From contig NC_092341.1 of the NCBI RefSeq assembly GCF_046630445.1, forward strand, positions 256,294,501 to 256,358,500: 64,000 bases of DNA. The letters are read 5' to 3'. The notes beneath the pieces are model-generated. The model worked only from the letters and a program-made list of their open reading frames with translations. It was not told where the DNA came from and searched no databases. Both the position numbers and the translations under genes were made by a program. This DNA comes from Rutidosis leptorrhynchoides. Taxonomy: Eukaryota; Streptophyta; Magnoliopsida; Asterales; Asteraceae. Below are positions 11,538-24,563 of this stretch, piece by piece. Every line of letters starts with the position of its first letter. Positions within the stretch are counted from its first letter, which is position 1.

Positions 11538-11599
11538 AGTCAAACTTTGGTCGGTCAAAGTCAACGAAAAAGTCAACACGTTCGGGTCGGGTCCCGAAC
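11538..11599 (-). promoter_or_regulatory. W-box cluster and adjacent GC hairpin in E1 LTR
   Basis: Four TTGAC(C/T) cores on the LTR sense strand (plus-strand AGTCAA/GGTCAA at 11538, 11553, 11559 and 11571) within about 40 bp, followed on the plus strand by the inverted repeat GTTCGGG...CCCGAAC (11580-11599). W-boxes are binding sites of WRKY factors. The same cluster is in the right LTR at about 31855-31893. Confidence 0.5.
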
Positions 11600-11715
11600 T
11601 ATTTTTCTGAGGTTTTTAATCATGTATGAGCATGTTAGAACAAGTTACATGTGAATCGGAGGTGCGTAGCATAGCAAACATTATTCGAAAATTGACAAAG
11701 TTGGACAGACCACAT

Positions 11716-11750
11716 TGGCGCGCCGCGCGGGTATATGGCGCGCCGCGCCA
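11716..11750. promoter_or_regulatory. Tandem GGCGCGCC palindrome pair in E1 LTR
   Basis: TGGCGCGCCGCGC occurs twice with a 20-bp offset (11716 and 11736), far GC-richer than the surrounding LTR. The right LTR has the same pair at 32033 and 32053. Confidence 0.6.
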
Positions 11751-12790
11751 TTACCTGTGCAGAGAATTCTGGCAGTTTTTAAGTTTTATGCACGAACCTA
11801 ACTTCAAACAATCACCATTTATGATCCGCAAACAATCAAGACAAGTATCTTATACCGTTGGGAAGGTAATTTGACGAGGAAAATAACTAAACACATTTCA
11901 TCAATCAATCTACCTATTACAACAACTAAAACCGCATCTAATGCTTAACATTAACCGCATACAAGTTCATAAATGCAATTCAATGATTCGGTCAACCAAT
12001 TTACATGAATGATATGCCGTTTCGAAGGTAATCAAGCATACAATCCAACTAAACACTTACCAATAATAATCCATGGCATTCAATGCATCAAAAGTCCATT
12101 TCAAGTTCATCAAACCCTAACCCAAATTCACCAAAATCAATAATATAGTTCATGAAGTTTTCTAAGGCAACCTACACATCAAATTGAAGCTAGTGATGCT
12201 AGTAACACAATTAAAACATCAACTTTTAACATCTAACAACATATGATCATCCTAAATTCAAGAACAACACACCAAAATTCAAGTTCATGCTAGTTACACT
12301 AAAACAACGAGATCGAGCATATAAATCATATATTCATGTTAGACTTGAGCCATAGACACTAATTAACACTTTTATAAGTTAAAAACATCAAGAACACAAA
12401 ATCTAGTGATTTTAGAAAGTTACCCAAATGTAATGAAATCGGTATGGAATCGAAGAGGAAGATGCAAGGATCACGAATTTACAATTTGTTTTGTTGCTAG
12501 CTTCCTAATCCGAATTTAGATGATGAATTTTTGTTGGTGTTCTTGAGAGAAAAAGGGAGTAGAAGAAAGATGGAGATGTTGAAATGAGAGGAGGAGGTTG
12601 AAGGTTTGACTAGTTGACCTAGTCAAATCTTTGGCCTCTTGGCAAGTTTAGTCCCTCTAATTTGGATCGGGTGCGTGAATTACCTAAACGAGATAATTTA
12701 AAACGCGTATTAACGGGAGACGTTATAAACATATAACGGAGTTTAAATAAGTATAACGGAAAAGTAAATGGAAAAAGGCGGGATGTTACA

Positions 12791-12827
12791 TTACCTACTC
12801 CTTAAAAGAAATTTCGTCCCGAAATTT
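12791..12827 (-). other. E1 polypurine tract and adjacent AAATTTCG hairpin
   Basis: On the minus strand the purine-rich AAGGAGTAGGTAA borders the 3' LTR. Just upstream an 8-bp perfect stem AAATTTCG/CGAAATTT with a 3-nt loop (12809-12827) overlaps the gag-pol stop codon. The same hairpin is found at this place in E2 and E3. Confidence 0.65.
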
Positions 12828-15800
12828 AAGTAGGCGTAGTAGTCGTTGTTTCTTCCTCGAGATCTTGTGTTTCCGAATTCATGAATAGATGAGGATACTT
12901 CCTTTGCATTTGATCTTGCCTTTCCCAAGTAAACTCGGGTCCCCTTTTGGCGTTCCAACGGACTTTAACAATCGGGATTCGGCTTTGTTTCAATGTCTTG
13001 ACGGAGGTGTCCACAATTTCAACCGGTTCCTCCACAAAATGAAGTTTGTCATCAATAGTAAGTTCCTCGAGAGGAATGACGATATCGAGTTCGGCAAGAC
13101 ACTTTTTCAAGTTAGATACATGGAAGGTAGGATGAACGGAGTTCAATTGAGGCGGAAGATCTAAACGATACGCAACGGTTCCAATACGCTCCAAGATTTC
13201 GAAAGGACCAATATACCTTGGATTCAGCTTCCCGCGTTTCCCAAAACGGATTACACCTTTCCAAGGCGCGACTTTTAACATTACTCGGTCACCGACTTGA
13301 AATTCAAGATCGTTGCGTCGTTTATCGGTATAGCTCTTTTGACGACTTCGGGCCGTCCTAAGCCTATCTAGGATTTGAACGATTTTCTCGGTGGTTTCGT
13401 GAATGAGTTCGGGTCCGGTGATTTGTACGTCGCCTACTTCGGGCCAACAAAGAGGTGAACGACATTTTCGGCCATATAGCGCTTCAAAAGGTGCGACTTT
13501 AATACTCGCGTGATAACTATTGTTGTAAGAGAACTCGGCGAGAGGTAAGTGCTTGTCCCAAGCTTTTCCGAAATCAACCACGCAAGCTCGTAACATGTCC
13601 TCTAAGGTTTGAATTGTACGTTCGCTTTGTCCATCGGTTTGAGGATGATATGCGGTGCTCATGTCTAAACGCGTTCCCAATGCTTCTTGCAAAGTACGCC
13701 AAAATCTAGAAACGAAACGGCCATCTCGGTCGGAGATAATCGATAAAGGTACACCGTGTCGGGCTACGATCTCCTTAATGTAAAGTTGTGCAAGTTTCTC
13801 CATTTTGTCCGTTTCTTTCATGGCAAGGAAGTGTGCGGATTTGGTGAGACGGTCAACAATAACCCAAATGGTATCATAACCGCCCGTCGTTTTTGGTAGC
13901 TTGGTGATAAAATCCATCGTTATCCTTTCCCACTTCCATTGCGGGATCTCGGGTTGTTGAAGTAGTCCGGACGGTCTTTGGTGTTCGGCTTTGACTTTGG
14001 AACATGTCAAACACTTGGAAACATAAGTAGCTACGTCCCTTTTGATGTTCGGCCACCAATATAGTTGTTTAAGGTCGTGGTACATCTTATTGGCACCGGG
14101 GTGAATCGAGTATCGTGACTTATGGGCTTCATCTAAAATAAGGCTTCGTAGGTCCCCATAACTAGGCACCCAAATCCTTCCGGCGAAATATCGGAGTCCG
14201 GTTTCTTTAACTTCGAATCGAGAGGTGAGGACGTTCAAGTGTTCGAGAGAGATGTTTTCATCCTTGAGAGCCTCATCTTGGGCTACCCGAATTTGGCTAT
14301 TAAGGTTTGTGTGGATGGTGATGTTTAAGGCTCGGACACGAAGAGGCACCGCTCTTTCTTTTCGACTTAAGGCATCGGCTACTACGTTTGCCTTCCCGGG
14401 ATGGTAACGAAGCTCGCAATCGTAATCGTTCAAAGTTTCAATCCACCGTCGTTGTCTCATGTTTAGTTGCTTTTGATCGAAGATGTGTTGAAGGCTTTTG
14501 TGATCGGTGAAGATAGTACTCTTGGTTCCATAAAGATAGTGTCTCCACATTTTAAGTGCAAAGACAACGGCTCCGAGTTCGAGATCATGTGTCGTATAGT
14601 TTCGTTCATGAATTTTGAGTTGTCGAGAAGCATAAGCAATGACTTTCGTTCGTTGCATCAATACACACCCAAAACCATGTTTCGAGGCATCGCAATATAC
14701 AACAAAGTCATCATTGCCTTCGGGAAGTGACAAGATAGGAGCGGTGGTTAGCTTCGTTTTCAAGATTTGGAATGCGGATTCATGTTCGGTCGCCCAAATG
14801 AATTTCTTTCCCTTGTGAGTCAATGCGGTTAGAGGACGTGCAACCAAAGAGAAGTTTTCGATGAATCTACGATAGTACCCGGCGAGACCCAAGAATTGAC
14901 GAATGTGAGTAGGAGTAGTAGGAGTCTCCCATTTACTAATGGCTTCGATTTTTGTGGGATCGACTTTAATACCTTGATCACTTACAACATGACCAAGAAA
15001 TTGAACTTCCTTTAACCAAAATTCACACTTGGAGAATTTGGCATAAAGTCGTTCTTGTCTCAAGAGTTCAAGCACAAGTCGGAGATGTTGTTCGTGCTCT
15101 TCTTCATTTTTAGAATAGATCAATATGTCATCGATGAACACAATAACGAATTTATCGAGATACGGTTTGCACACGCGGTTCATAAGATCCATGAACACCG
15201 CTGGTGCGTTAGTGAGACCAAATGGCATGACAAGGAATTCATAACTACCATAACGAGTTCGGAAAGCGGTTTTGGAGACATCTTCCCCCTTAACCCTCAA
15301 TTGATGATAACCCGAGCGGAGATCGATTTTCGAATATACACAAGACCCTTGTAGTTGATCAAAGAGGTCATCAATGCGAGGAAGAGGATATCGGTTCTTA
15401 ACCGTCAATTTGTTTAGTTCACGATAGTCAATGCACATTCGTAGGGATCCGTCTTTCTTTTTAACAAACAAAATCGGAGCGCCCCATGGTGAATGGCTAG
15501 GTTGGATAAAACTACGATCAAGTAGTTCTTGGATTTGACTTTGCAATTCTTGCATTTCGGATGGAGCGAGTCTATATGGTGCACGTGCTACGGGTGCGGC
15601 TCCCGGAATAAGATCGATTTGGAATTCAACCGGTCGATGAGGTGGAAGACCCGGCAATTCATCGGGAAATACATCGGAATAGTCACTAACAATTGGCGCA
15701 TCACCGATGTGCTTCTCATCGGACTCGACTTTCTTAACGTGAGCAAGGATCGCAAAACAACCCTTACGGAGTAGTTTTCTAACTTTAATACACGAAACGA

Positions 15801-17328
15801 GGTTGAGTCCGGTGCAACTCTTATTGCTATAGACGATCAAAGGTTCACCATTCTCGATAGGGATTCGGATTGCGTTAAGATCACAAAGGATGTGAGATTT
15901 CGTTTTGGCTAGCCAATTCATACCGATTATTACATCGAAGCTCCCTAGTTCCATGGGTATCAAGTCAATTTCAAACTCATTACCCAAAATGTTTAACGTA
16001 CACCCCCGGTAATATGTGTCGGCACTCAATAGTTTTCCGTTGGCCACTTCAATGGTATAAGTGGTATCTAGTGGACGTGGTGGAGTATTAAAAGAATGAG
16101 TCAAAGTCTTGGATACAAAACTCTTATCGGCACCCGAATCGAATAAACAAGTAACATAAGTGTTGTTGAGAAGAAACGTACCCGTGACCAATTCATTATC
16201 ATCTCGGGCTTCCTCGGTGTTGATGTTGAAAGCTCGGCCGCGCGTATTGGTGTTATCTTTCCTTTTCGGGCATGCATTTCTATAATGGCCCGTTTGGCCA
16301 CATTCATAACAAGTGCCCATTTTTGGTGCATTGGGCCCCTTTCGAGCGATGGGGGCAACACTTTTACACTCATTGGCCTTATGACCAACTCCTTGGCACC
16401 GGTGGCAAATTAACTTGCCACATTCCCCAAAGTGATGTTTGTTGCATTTGTTGCAAAGAGGTAGGTTCCCGGCATAACCCTTCTTGTCGTCGGAGGTGTA
16501 CGGCTTCTTAGCAAAGTTGTTGTTGCTTGATTGGGAGGGTTCACACTTTCTTTTGTTGCCGCTCGATTTATCCTCGGCCTTAGGTGCCGGAATTACGATT
16601 TCGTCAACCGTTTCTATCAATTTGCGGGCCATGTTCAAAGCTTCTTGATGATTAGTGGGTTTGGATGACATTACTCCGTGTTTGATACTCTTTGGAAGGC
16701 CATCCATGTAAAGTTCAACCCTTAAAGCTTCGGGGTTCACAAGATTTGGGCACATCAAGGCTAGTTCGAAAAATCGTTGATTATAAGCCTTGAGATCGTT
16801 TCCGATCGCCTTTAAAGTTCTTAGCTCTTGTTCGAGCCTTCGGGTTTCTTCACGAGGGAAATATTCGACAATCATCTTTTCCCTCAAGTCGGCCCAAGAG
16901 AGGGCGTGAGCTTCATCGGTACCCACCGATTGTACATAAGTATTCCACCATGTAAGAGCGACACCGGCGAAGGTGTGAGTGGAGTATTTGACCTTGTCTT
17001 GGTCCCGACAACCGCTTATGCTAAAGACGGCTTCCGTTTTCTCAAACCATCGGGCGAGCACGACCGGTCCCCCGGTTCCATCAAAAGTGTGAGGTTTGCA
17101 CCCCATGAAAGCTTTATAGGAGCATCCCTCGTTTGAGTTTCCGGCTCCATTGTTGTTGTTGTTGTTGTTGTTGTTGTGGTGGTTGTTATTATTATTGTTG
17201 TTGGATGAGTGACCGGCCATGGCCGCATCTACGGCGGTGGCTATCATCCGTTCGAGAGCTTGTTTGAGAGTTTCATTGCGGCGTACACGACGAGGAGCCA
17301 TTGTTCCTTCAAGACACAAGAATATCAT
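12826..17328 (-). CDS. E1 gag-pol polyprotein with chromodomain, intact 1500 codons
   Basis: Single uninterrupted frame. The likely start is the Met at residue 10 (about 17301), beginning [11 protein letters not shown], because the preceding nine residues are hydrophobic and unlike gag. Order: poly-Asn linker (43-60); gag with ALTWWNTYV (about 124-132); Cys/His region 292-321 with CCHC knuckle 308-321; second knuckle 340-353; protease DSGA (397-400); RT with CIDYRELN (632-639) and active site IDDI (732-735); RNase H from about 875 (YCDASK) with [10 protein letters not shown]; integrase HHCC H1069, H1076, C1106, C1109 and catalytic D1139, D1200, E1236; chromodomain about 1432-1482 ([19 protein letters not shown]). 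The chromodomain and single-frame organisation fit Tekay/Del chromoviruses. It would form capsids, copy RNA and integrate DNA, with the chromodomain biasing target chromatin. Coding capacity is intact but the leader is split by E2. Confidence 0.95.
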   Translation of the reverse strand: MIFLCLEGTMAPRRVRRNETLKQALERMIATAVDAAMAGHSSNNNNNNNHHNNNNNNNNNGAGNSNEGCSYKAFMGCKPHTFDGTGGPVVLARWFEKTEAVFSISGCRDQDKVKYSTHTFAGVALTWWNTYVQSVGTDEAHALSWADLREKMIVEYFPREETRRLEQELRTLKAIGNDLKAYNQRFFELALMCPNLVNPEALRVELYMDGLPKSIKHGVMSSKPTNHQEALNMARKLIETVDEIVIPAPKAEDKSSGNKRKCEPSQSSNNNFAKKPYTSDDKKGYAGNLPLCNKCNKHHFGECGKLICHRCQGVGHKANECKSVAPIARKGPNAPKMGTCYECGQTGHYRNACPKRKDNTNTRGRAFNINTEEARDDNELVTGTFLLNNTYVTCLFDSGADKSFVSKTLTHSFNTPPRPLDTTYTIEVANGKLLSADTYYRGCTLNILGNEFEIDLIPMELGSFDVIIGMNWLAKTKSHILCDLNAIRIPIENGEPLIVYSNKSCTGLNLVSCIKVRKLLRKGCFAILAHVKKVESDEKHIGDAPIVSDYSDVFPDELPGLPPHRPVEFQIDLIPGAAPVARAPYRLAPSEMQELQSQIQELLDRSFIQPSHSPWGAPILFVKKKDGSLRMCIDYRELNKLTVKNRYPLPRIDDLFDQLQGSCVYSKIDLRSGYHQLRVKGEDVSKTAFRTRYGSYEFLVMPFGLTNAPAVFMDLMNRVCKPYLDKFVIVFIDDILIYSKNEEEHEQHLRLVLELLRQERLYAKFSKCEFWLKEVQFLGHVVSDQGIKVDPTKIEAISKWETPTTPTHIRQFLGLAGYYRRFIENFSLVARPLTALTHKGKKFIWATEHESAFQILKTKLTTAPILSLPEGNDDFVVYCDASKHGFGCVLMQRTKVIAYASRQLKIHERNYTTHDLELGAVVFALKMWRHYLYGTKSTIFTDHKSLQHIFDQKQLNMRQRRWIETLNDYDCELRYHPGKANVVADALSRKERAVPLRVRALNITIHTNLNSQIRVAQDEALKDENISLEHLNVLTSRFEVKETGLRYFAGRIWVPSYGDLRSLILDEAHKSRYSIHPGANKMYHDLKQLYWWPNIKRDVATYVSKCLTCSKVKAEHQRPSGLLQQPEIPQWKWERITMDFITKLPKTTGGYDTIWVIVDRLTKSAHFLAMKETDKMEKLAQLYIKEIVARHGVPLSIISDRDGRFVSRFWRTLQEALGTRLDMSTAYHPQTDGQSERTIQTLEDMLRACVVDFGKAWDKHLPLAEFSYNNSYHASIKVAPFEALYGRKCRSPLCWPEVGDVQITGPELIHETTEKIVQILDRLRTARSRQKSYTDKRRNDLEFQVGDRVMLKVAPWKGVIRFGKRGKLNPRYIGPFEILERIGTVAYRLDLPPQLNSVHPTFHVSNLKKCLAELDIVIPLEELTIDDKLHFVEEPVEIVDTSVKTLKQSRIPIVKVRWNAKRGPEFTWERQDQMQRKYPHLFMNSETQDLEEETTTTTPT

Positions 17329-17389
17329 TGATTAGTATTCTCAATAATACTAACCGTGATATAGAATAAAGATAAAGAGAAGTTTTTCC

Positions 17390-17519
17390 TCGACTCGCCT
17401 TAAATTCTTTATGTCATAATGTCGGAACGTTCATATGAGTCACCGTAATATAATCCCGGCAATTATATTACCCTGATTCATATGTGCATTCGACATTATT
17501 CTATAAAGTCAAGGTGGCG
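17390..17519 (-). other. Long imperfect hairpin in E1 leader upstream of gag
   Basis: ATAATGTCG...CATATGA...GTAATATAAT on one arm (17416-17454) matches the reverse complement of AATTATATTAC...CATATG...CGACATTAT (17461-17499) with few mismatches, with loop CCCGGC; weaker pairing continues outward (CGCC...CTTTAT with ATAAAG...GGCG). It lies between primer site and gag in the uninterrupted element, where packaging or dimerisation signals are expected. E2 inserted at its outer base (17517-17521). Confidence 0.6.
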
Positions 17520-17521
17520 TG

Positions 17522-20500
17522 TGAAATGTCCCGTTCTTATTGATTAAAAACGTTCCATATTAATTGATTTCGTTGCGAGGTTTTGACCTCTATATGAGAC
17601 GTTTTTCAAAGACTGCATTCCTTTTTAAAACAAACCATAACCTTTATTTCATAAATAAAGGTTTAAAAAGCTTTACGTAGATTATCAAATAATGATAATC
17701 TAAAATATCCTGTTTACACACGACCATTACATAATGGTTTACAATACAAATATGTTACATCGAAATCAGTTTCTTGAATGCAGTTTTTACACAATATCAT
17801 ACAAACATGGACTCCAAATCTTGTCCTTATTTTAGTATGCAACAGCGGAAGCTCTTAATATTCACCTGAGAATAAACATGCTTTAAACGTCAACAAAAAT
17901 GTTGGTGAGTTATAGGTTTAACCTATATATATCAAATCGTAACAATAGACCACAAGATTTCATATTTCAATACACATCCCATACATAGAGATAAAAATCA
18001 TTCATATGGTGAACACCTGGTAACCGACAATAACAAGATGCATATATAAGAATATCCCCATCATTCCGGGACACCCTTCGGATATGATATAAATTTCGAA
18101 GTACTAAAGCATCCGGTACTTTGGATGGGGTTTGTTAAGCCCAATAGATCTATCTTTAGGATTCGCGTCAATTAGGGTGTCTGTTCCCTAATTCTTAGAT
18201 TACCAGACTTAATAAAAAGGGGCATATTCGATTTCGATAATTCAACCATAGAATGTAGTTTCACGTACTTGTGTCTATTTTGTAAATCATTTATAAAACC
18301 TGCATGTATTCTCATCCCAAAAATATTAGATTTTAAAAGTGGGACTATAACTCACTTTCACAGATTTTTACTTCGTCGGGAAGTAAGACTTGGCCACTGT
18401 TGATTCACGAACCTATAACAATATATACATATATATTAAAGTATGTTCAAAATATATTTACAACACTTTTAATATATTTTGATGTTTTAAGTTTATTAAG
18501 TCAGCTGTCCTCGTTAGTAACCTATAACTAGTTGTCCACAGTTAGATGTACAGAAATAAATCGATAAATATTATCTTGAATCAATCCACGACCCAGTGTA
18601 TACGTATCTCAGTATTGATCACAACTCAAACTATATATATTTTGGAATCAACCTCAACCCTGTATAGCTAACTCCAACATTCACATATAGAGTGTCTATG
18701 GTTGTTCCGAAATATATATAGATGTGTCGACATGATAGGTCGAAACATTGTATACGTGTCTATGGTATCTCAAGATTACATAATATACAATACAAGTTGA
18801 TTAAGTTATGGTTGGAATAGATTTGTTACCAATTTTCACGTAGCTAAAATGAGAAAAAATTATCCAATCTTGTTTTACCCATAACTTCTTCATTTTAAAT
18901 CCGTTTTGAGTGAATCAAATTGCTATGATTTCATATTGAACTCTATTTTATGAATCTAAACAGAAAAAGTATAGGTTTATAGTCGGAAAAATAAGTTACA
19001 AGTCGTTTTTGTAAAGGTAGTCATTTCAGTCGAAAGAACGACGTCTAGATGACCATTTTAGAAAACATACTTCCACTTTGAGTTTAACCATAATTTTTGG
19101 ATATAGTTTCATGTTCATAATAAAAATCATTTTCTCAGAATAACAACTTTTAAATCAAAGTTTATCATAGTTTTTAATTAACTAACCCAAAACAGCCCGC
19201 GGTGTTACTACGACGGCGTAAATCCGGTTTTACGGTGTTTTTCGTGTTTCCAGGTTTTAAATCATTAAGTTAGCATATCATATAGATATAGAACATGTGT
19301 TTAGTTGATTTTAAAAGTCAAGTTAGAAGGATTAACTTTTGTTTGCGAACAAGTTTAGAATTAACTAAACTATGTTCTAGTGATTACAAGTTTAAACCTT
19401 CGAATAAGATAGTTTTATATGTATGAATCGAATGATGTTATGAACATCATTACTACCTTAATTTCCTTGGATAAACCTACTGGAAAAGAGAAAAATGGAT
19501 CTAGCTTCAATGGATCCTTGGATGGCTCGAAGTTCTTGAAGCAGAATCATGACACGAAAACAAGTTCAAGTAAGATCATCACTTGAAATAAGATTGTTAT
19601 AGTTATAGAAATTGAACCAAAGTTTGAATATGATTATTACCTTATATTAGAATGATAACCTACTGTAAGAAACAAAGATTTCTTGAGGTTGGATGATCAC
19701 CTTACAAGATTGGAAGTGAGCTAGCAAACTTGAAAGTATTCTTGATTTTATGAAACTAGAACTTTTGGAATTTATGAAGAACACTTAGAACTTGAAGATA
19801 GAACTTGAGAGAGATCAATTAGATGAAGAAAATTGAAGAATGAAAGTGTTTGTAGGTGTTTTTGGTCGTTGGTGTATGGATTAGATATAAAGGATATGTA
19901 ATTTTGTTTTCATGTAAATAAGTCATGAATGATTACTCATATTTTTGTTATTTTATGAGATATTTCATGCTAGTTGCCAAATGATGGTTCCCACATGTGT
20001 TAGGTGACTCACATGGGCTGCTAAGAGCTGATCATTGGAGTGTATATACCAATAGTACATACATCTAAAAGCTGTGTATTGTACGAGTACGAATACGGGT
20101 GCATACGAGTAGAATTGTTGATGAAACTGAACGAGGATGTAATTGTAAGCATTTTTGTTAAGTAGAAGTATTTTGATAAGTGTCTTGAAGTCTTTCAAAA
20201 GTGTATGAATACATATTAAAACACTACATGTATATACATTTTAACTGAGTCGTTAAGTCATCGTTAGTCGTTACATGTAAATGTTGTTTTGAAACCTTTA
20301 GGTTAACGATCTTGTTAAATGTTGTTAACCCAATGTTTATAATATCAAAAGAGATTTTAAATTATTATATTATCATGATATTATGATGTACGAATATCTC
20401 TTAATATGATATATATACATTAAATGTCATTACAACGATAATCGTTACATATATGTCTCGTTTCAAAATCATTAAGTTAGTAGTCTTGTTTTTACATATG

Positions 20501-20772
20501 TAGTTCATTGTTAATATAATTAATGATATGTTTACTTATCATAATATCATGTTAACTATATATATAACCATATATATGTCATCATATAGTTTTTACAAGT
20601 TTTAACGTTCGTGAATCACCGGTCAACTTGGGTGGTCAATTGTCTATATGAAACATATTTCAATTAATCAAGTCTTAACAAGTTTGATTGCTTAACATGT
20701 TGGAAACATTTAATCATGTAAATATCAATATCAATTAATATATATAAACATGGAAAAGTTCGGGTCACTACA
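17522..20772 (-). repeat. E2 3' LTR (left copy)
   Basis: Minus strand TGTAGTGACCCGAAC ... GGGACATTTCA. AT-rich; contains CGTAAA/TTTACG flanking a CCGG core near 19215-19240 next to CCGCGG, and the conserved blocks GTGGGACTATAACTCAC and CTGAGAATAAACATGC. The 77-codon frame at 19965-20198 also occurs in the right LTR (29826-30059) but shows no recognisable protein features. Confidence 0.95.
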
Positions 20773-20808
20773 GTACCTACCCGTTAAATAAATTTCGTCC
20801 CGAAATTT
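20773..20808 (-). other. E2 3' polypurine tract and stop-codon hairpin
   Basis: Minus strand TTAACGGGTAGGTAC (20773-20787) directly abuts the 3' LTR and is the expected primer for plus-strand DNA. The hairpin AAATTTCG/CGAAATTT (20790-20808) lies between it and the gag-pol stop. The same 15-mer recurs internally at 25536-25550. Confidence 0.75.
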
Positions 20809-23800
20809 TAAGCTGTTGAAGGTGTTGACGAATCTTCTGGAAATAGATGCGGGTATTTCTTCTTCATCTGATCTTCACGCTCCCAGGTGAATTCGGGTCC
20901 TCTACGAGCATTCCATCGAACCTTAACAATTGGTATCTTGTTTTGCTTAAGTCTTTTAACCTCACGATCCATTATTTCGACGGGTTCTTCGATGAATTGA
21001 AGTTTTTCGTTGATTTGGATTTCATCTAACGGAATAGTGAGATCTTCTTTAGCATAACATTTCTTTAAATTCAAGACGTGGAAAGTGTTATGTACAGCCG
21101 CGAGTTGTTGAGGTAACTCTAGTCGGTAAGCTACTGGTCCGACACGATCAATAATCTTGAATGGTCCAATATACCTTGGATTTAATTTCCCTCGTTTACC
21201 AAATCGAACAACGCCTTTCCAAGGTGCAACTTTAAGCATGACCATCTCTCCAATTTCAAATTCTATATCTTTTCTTTTAATGTCAGCGTAGCTCTTTTGT
21301 CGACTTTGGGCGGTTTTCAACCGTTGTTGAATTTGGATGATCTTCTCGGTAGTTTCTTGTATAATCTCCGGACCCGTAATCTGTCTATCCCCCACTTCAC
21401 TCCAACAAATCGGAGACCTGCACTTTCTACCATAAAGTGCTTCAAACGGCGCCATCTCAATGCTTGAATGGTAGCTGTTGTTGTAGGAAAATTCTGCTAA
21501 CGGTAGATGTCGATCCCAACTGTTTCCGAAATCAATAACACATGCTCGTAGCATGTCTTCAAGCGTTTGTATCGTCCTTTCGCTCTGCCCATCAGTTTGT
21601 GGATGATAGGCAGTACTCATGTCTAGACGAGTTCCTAATGCTTGCTGTAATGTCTGCCAGAATCTTGAAATAAATCTGCCATCCCTATCAGAGATAATAG
21701 AGATTGGTATTCCATGTCTGGAGACGACTTCCTTCAAATACAGTCGTGCTAACTTCTCCATCTTGTCATCTTCTCTTATTGGTAGGAAGTGTGCTGATTT
21801 GGTGAGACGATCAACTATTACCCAAATAGTATCAAAACCACTTGCAGTCCTTGGCAATTTAGTGATGAAATCCATGGTAATGTTTTCCCATTTCCATTCC
21901 GGGATTTCGGGTTGTTGAAGTAGACCTGATGGTTTCTGATGCTCAGCTTTGACCTTAGAACACGTCAAACATTCTCCTACGTATTTAGCAACATCGGCTT
22001 TCATACCCGGCCACCAAAAATGTTTCTTGAGATCCTTGTACATCTTCCCCGTTCCAGGATGTATTGAGTATCTGGTTTTATGAGCTTCTCTAAGTACCAT
22101 TTCTCTCATATCTCCAAATTTTGGTACCCAAATCCTTTCAGCCCTATACCGGGTTCCGTCTTCCCGAATATTAAGATGCTTCTCCGATCCTTTGGGTATT
22201 TCATCCTTTAAATTTCCCTCTTTTAAAACTCCTTGTTGCGCCTCCTTTATTTGAGTAGTAATGTTATTATGAATCATTATATTCATAGATTTTACTCGAA
22301 TGGGTTCTCTGTCCTTCCTGCTCAAGGCATCGGCTACCACATTTGCCTTCCCCGGGTGGTAACGAATCTCAAAGTCGTAATCATTCAATAATTCAATCCA
22401 CCTACGCTGCCTCATATTCAGTTGTTTCTGATTAAATATGTGTTGAAGACTTTTGTGGTCGGTATATATAATACTTTTGACCCCATATAAGTAGTGCCTC
22501 CAAGTCTTTAATGCAAAAACAACCGCGCCTAATTCCAAATCATGCGTCGTATAATTTTGTTCGTGAATCTTCAATTGTCTAGACGCATAAGCAATCACCT
22601 TCGTTCGTTGCATTAATACACAACCGAGACCTTGCTTTGATGCATCACAATAAATCACAAAATCATCATTCCCTTCAGGCAATGACAATATAGGTGCCGT
22701 AGTTAGCTTTTTCTTCAATAACTGAAACGCTTTCTCTTGTTCATCATTCCATTCAAATTTCTTCCCTTTATGCGTTAATGCAGTCAAGGGTTTTGCTATT
22801 TTGGAAAAGTCTTGGATGAACCTTCTGTAGTAACCAGCTAGTCCTAAAAACTGGCGTATGTGTTTCGGAGTTTTCGGGGTTTCCCACTTTTCAACAGTTT
22901 CTATCTTTGCCGGATCCACCTTAATACCTTCTTTGTTCACTATGTGACCGAGGAATTGAACTTCTTCCAACCAAAATGCACACTTTGAAAACTTAGCGTA
23001 CAATTCTTCCTTCCTCAATACTTCTAACACCTTTCTCAAATGTTCACCGTGTTCTTGGTCATTCTTTGAGTAAATAAGTATGTCATCAATGAAAACAATG
23101 ACAAACTTGTCAAGGTATGGTCCACACACTCGGTTCATAAGGTCCATGAACACAGCTGGTGCATTAGTTAAACCAAACGGCATGACCATAAACTCGTAAT
23201 GACCGTAACGTGTTCTGAAAGCAGTTTTTGGAATATCATCTTCTTTCACCCGCATTTGATGATACCCGGAACGTAAGTCAATCTTTGAATAAACAGACGA
23301 GCCTTGTAGTTGATCAAATAAGTCGTCGATTCTCGGTAGTGGGTAGCGGTTCTTGATGGTAAGTTTGTTCAACTCTCGGTAGTCGATACACAACCTGAAT
23401 GTACCATCTTTCTTCTTGACAAACAAAACAGGAGCTCCCCACGGTGATGTGCTTGGTCGAATGAAACCACGCTCTAAAAGTTCTTGTAATTGGCTTTGCA
23501 GTTCTTTCATCTCGCTGGGTGCGAGTCTGTAAGGAGCACGAGCTATTGGTGCAGCTCCTGGTACAAGATCTATTTGAAATTCAACGGATCGATGTGGGGG
23601 TAATCCCGGTAATTCTTTCGGAAATACATCGGGAAATTCTTTTGCAATGGGAACATCATTGATGCTCTTTTCTTCAGTTTGTACTTTCTCGACGTGTGCT
23701 AGAACAGCATAGCAACCTTTTCTTATTAGTTTTTGTGCCTTCAAATTACTAATAAGATGTAGCTTCGTGTTGCCCTTTTCTCCGTACACCATTAAGGGTT

Positions 23801-24523
23801 TTCCTTTTTCTCGTATAATGCGAATTGCATTTTTGTAACAAACGATCTCCGCTTTCACTTCTTTCAACCAGTCCATACCGATTATCACATCAAAACTCCC
23901 TAACTCTACTGGTATCAAATCAATCTTAAATGTTTCGCTAACCAGTTTAATTTCTCGATTCCGACATATATTATCTGCTGAAATTAATTTACCATTTGCT
24001 AATTCGAGTAAAAATTTACTATCCAAAGGAGTCAATGGACAACTTAATTTAGCACAAAAATCTCTACTCATATAGCTTCTATCCGCACCCGAATCAAATA
24101 AAACGTAAGCAGATTTATTGTCAATAAGAAACGTACCCGTAACAAGCTCCGGGTCTTCCTGTGCCTCTATCGCATTAATATTGAAAACTCTTCCACGGCC
24201 TTGTCCATTCGTGTTCTCCTGGTTCGGGCAATTTCTAATAATGTGGCCTGGTTTTCCACATTTATAACAAACTACATTGGCATAACTTGCTCCGACACTA
24301 CTTGCTCCGCCATTACTCGTTCCGACACCATTTGTTCCTTTCGTTCTATTAGCCCCTGGTCCGTAGACCTCACACTTCGCCGCGCTATGACCATTTCTTT
24401 TACACTTGTTGCAAAATTTGGTGCAGAACCCCGAGTGATTCTTTTCACACCTTTGGCATAGCTGCTTCTGATTGTTGTTGTTGTTGCGGTTATTATTGTT
24501 GTTGGGATGATTGTTGTAGTTGC

Positions 24524-24563
<40 letters not shown>

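Larger units (their letters stand above)
10524..12790 (-). repeat. E1 3' LTR (left copy)
   Basis: On the minus strand it starts TGTAACATCCCG and ends GGGTCGCTACA. It contains a pair of GGCGCGCC-centred motifs (11717-11730 and 11737-11750), a W-box cluster (11538-11576) and a GTTCGGG/CCCGAAC hairpin (11580-11599). The small ORF at 11626-11874 spans these and is not believed to be a gene. Confidence 0.95.

Noticed and set aside
11626-11874. 82-codon ORF also present at 31943-32191
   Set aside because: Duplicated because it lies in the two E1 LTRs, antisense to E1; it spans promoter-like motifs and has no protein features.
19965-20198. 77-codon ORF repeated at 29826-30059
   Set aside because: Copy number is explained by the two E2 LTRs; low-complexity AT-rich sequence, interrupted in E3 LTRs.
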